Of a DNA stretch of 64,000 nt, positions 63,573 to 64,000 are shown one piece after another (the stretch's first letter is position 1; each line of letters opens with the position of its first letter). The notes beneath the pieces are model-generated. The model worked only from the letters and a program-made list of their open reading frames with translations, was not told the origin of the DNA and made no database searches. This stretch comes from Flagellimonas spongiicola (GTDB lineage Bacteria; Bacteroidota; Bacteroidia; Flavobacteriales; Flavobacteriaceae): contig NZ_JAMFMA010000001.1 in assembly GCF_023502425.1 (NCBI RefSeq), forward strand, positions 1,240,001-1,304,000, written 5' to 3'. The position numbers were made by a program, and so were the translations under genes.

Positions 63573-64000
63573 ATGAAAGTATACTCCTTTAAGATACCTA
63601 AAAAACCTGGTGCCAATATTGTGGTGCAAAAAGATGAAGGAAAAGCTTTTTATGATAAGCTGCATCAACATGAGGAAATCCAAATAAGTTATATGCTAAA
63701 AGGAAATGGCAAATTGATTGTTGGTGATAGTGTCTATTCATTTAGCAGCGGAAATTACTTTGTAATTGGCAGTCGTATTCCACATTTGTTCAAGAGTGCA
63801 ATTGATCAAGAAAAAGTTGAAATGCACTCTGTTTTCTTTTCATTGGATTCTTTTGGCGCTTCTTTCTTTGACTTACAGGAAATGGATGAACTCAGACCGT
63901 TTTTCAAATTCGCCAATACTGGATTTAAACTAAGGGATGCCAATGCTGCGCTGGCTCAAACCATGGAGCGAATGTTCGGTCAGAGTAACTTTTACCGTTT
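63573..64000 (+). CDS. AraC family transcriptional regulator, 3' partial
   Basis: About 142 residues are in the window before its end cuts the gene. The visible part is the N-terminal cupin-type sensor domain (MKVYSFKIPKKPG, HQHEEIQISYMLKGNG, GNYFVIGSRIPHLFKS). The helix-turn-helix half lies beyond the end. It is divergent from the hydroxyproline operon (124 bases), so it is the likely regulator of that operon, with hydroxyproline or a product as ligand; this is inference. Confidence 0.75.
   Translation, partial: MKVYSFKIPKKPGANIVVQKDEGKAFYDKLHQHEEIQISYMLKGNGKLIVGDSVYSFSSGNYFVIGSRIPHLFKSAIDQEKVEMHSVFFSLDSFGASFFDLQEMDELRPFFKFANTGFKLRDANAALAQTMERMFGQSNFYR

Noticed and set aside
1-64000. CRISPR array, prophage, insertion sequence or tRNA/rRNA gene
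   Set aside because: No regularly spaced short repeats, transposase or integrase reading frames, or recognisable RNA gene sequences were seen in reading both strands.

Overview
The window is AT-rich, densely packed chromosomal DNA from a marine-type member of the Bacteroidota, most likely a Flavobacteriaceae species. The evidence is a type IX secretion (T9SS) adhesin with a gliding-type C-terminal domain followed by PorP/SprF and OmpA genes, a full set of flavobacterial small families (DUF4834, DUF2853, CAL67264-type membrane protein), a scattered menaquinone cluster, TonB-plug/carboxypeptidase-like domain proteins, and Bacteroidota-type promoters (TTG, 19-21 bases, TAnnTTTG). No rRNA, tRNA, insertion sequence, prophage or CRISPR array was seen.

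Layout. 1-8.2 kb: the 3' part of a giant repeat adhesin, its PorP/SprF partner, an OmpA-family protein, and a secreted Arg/Ser-rich protein. 8.2-13.6 kb (minus): an envelope-glycan set of Wzx-like flippase, glycosyltransferase and YfhO-like membrane protein, joined by one-base stop/start overlaps. 13.7-19.0 kb (plus): an outer-membrane barrel-like protein, an acetyltransferase, a DUF2059 protein, and an inositol oxygenase/sodium symporter pair. 19.0-21.4 kb (minus): an alpha-oxoamine synthase beside a cysteine-synthase-like PLP enzyme, the likely sulfonolipid (capnine) entry steps. 21.5-38.7 kb: housekeeping and envelope genes, including an S9 peptidase lipoprotein, YbaB, threonine aldolase, a large zinc protease, prfB with its programmed frameshift, arsC, fumC, ettA and an acyl-CoA carboxylase subunit.

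38.6-45.6 kb (minus) holds the least conventional genes: two related secreted proteins that carry a TonB-receptor plug domain but no beta-barrel, fused to TPRs and a shared C-terminal domain (one also has a VWA domain), then an M24 peptidase and a third secreted carboxypeptidase-like/VWA protein. 45.6-58.2 kb (minus) is the menaquinone region in three blocks: menC-CPBP protease-menE, SPOR-like protein-menA, and menI-menF-menD with a DUF2853 gene. A TPR sensor kinase and a LytTR response regulator sit between the first two blocks; menB and menH are not in the window. 58.2-60.2 kb has an esterase, a VOC protein and an unknown secreted protein. 60.2-64 kb is a hydroxyproline catabolic operon (deaminase, 2-epimerase, D-amino acid dehydrogenase) with a divergent AraC-type regulator cut by the window end.

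The observations most worth following are the barrel-less plug/VWA/TPR cluster, the sulfonolipid gene pair in a T9SS-bearing genome, and the two-hairpin, repeat-bearing intergenic region between the LytTR regulator and its kinase.
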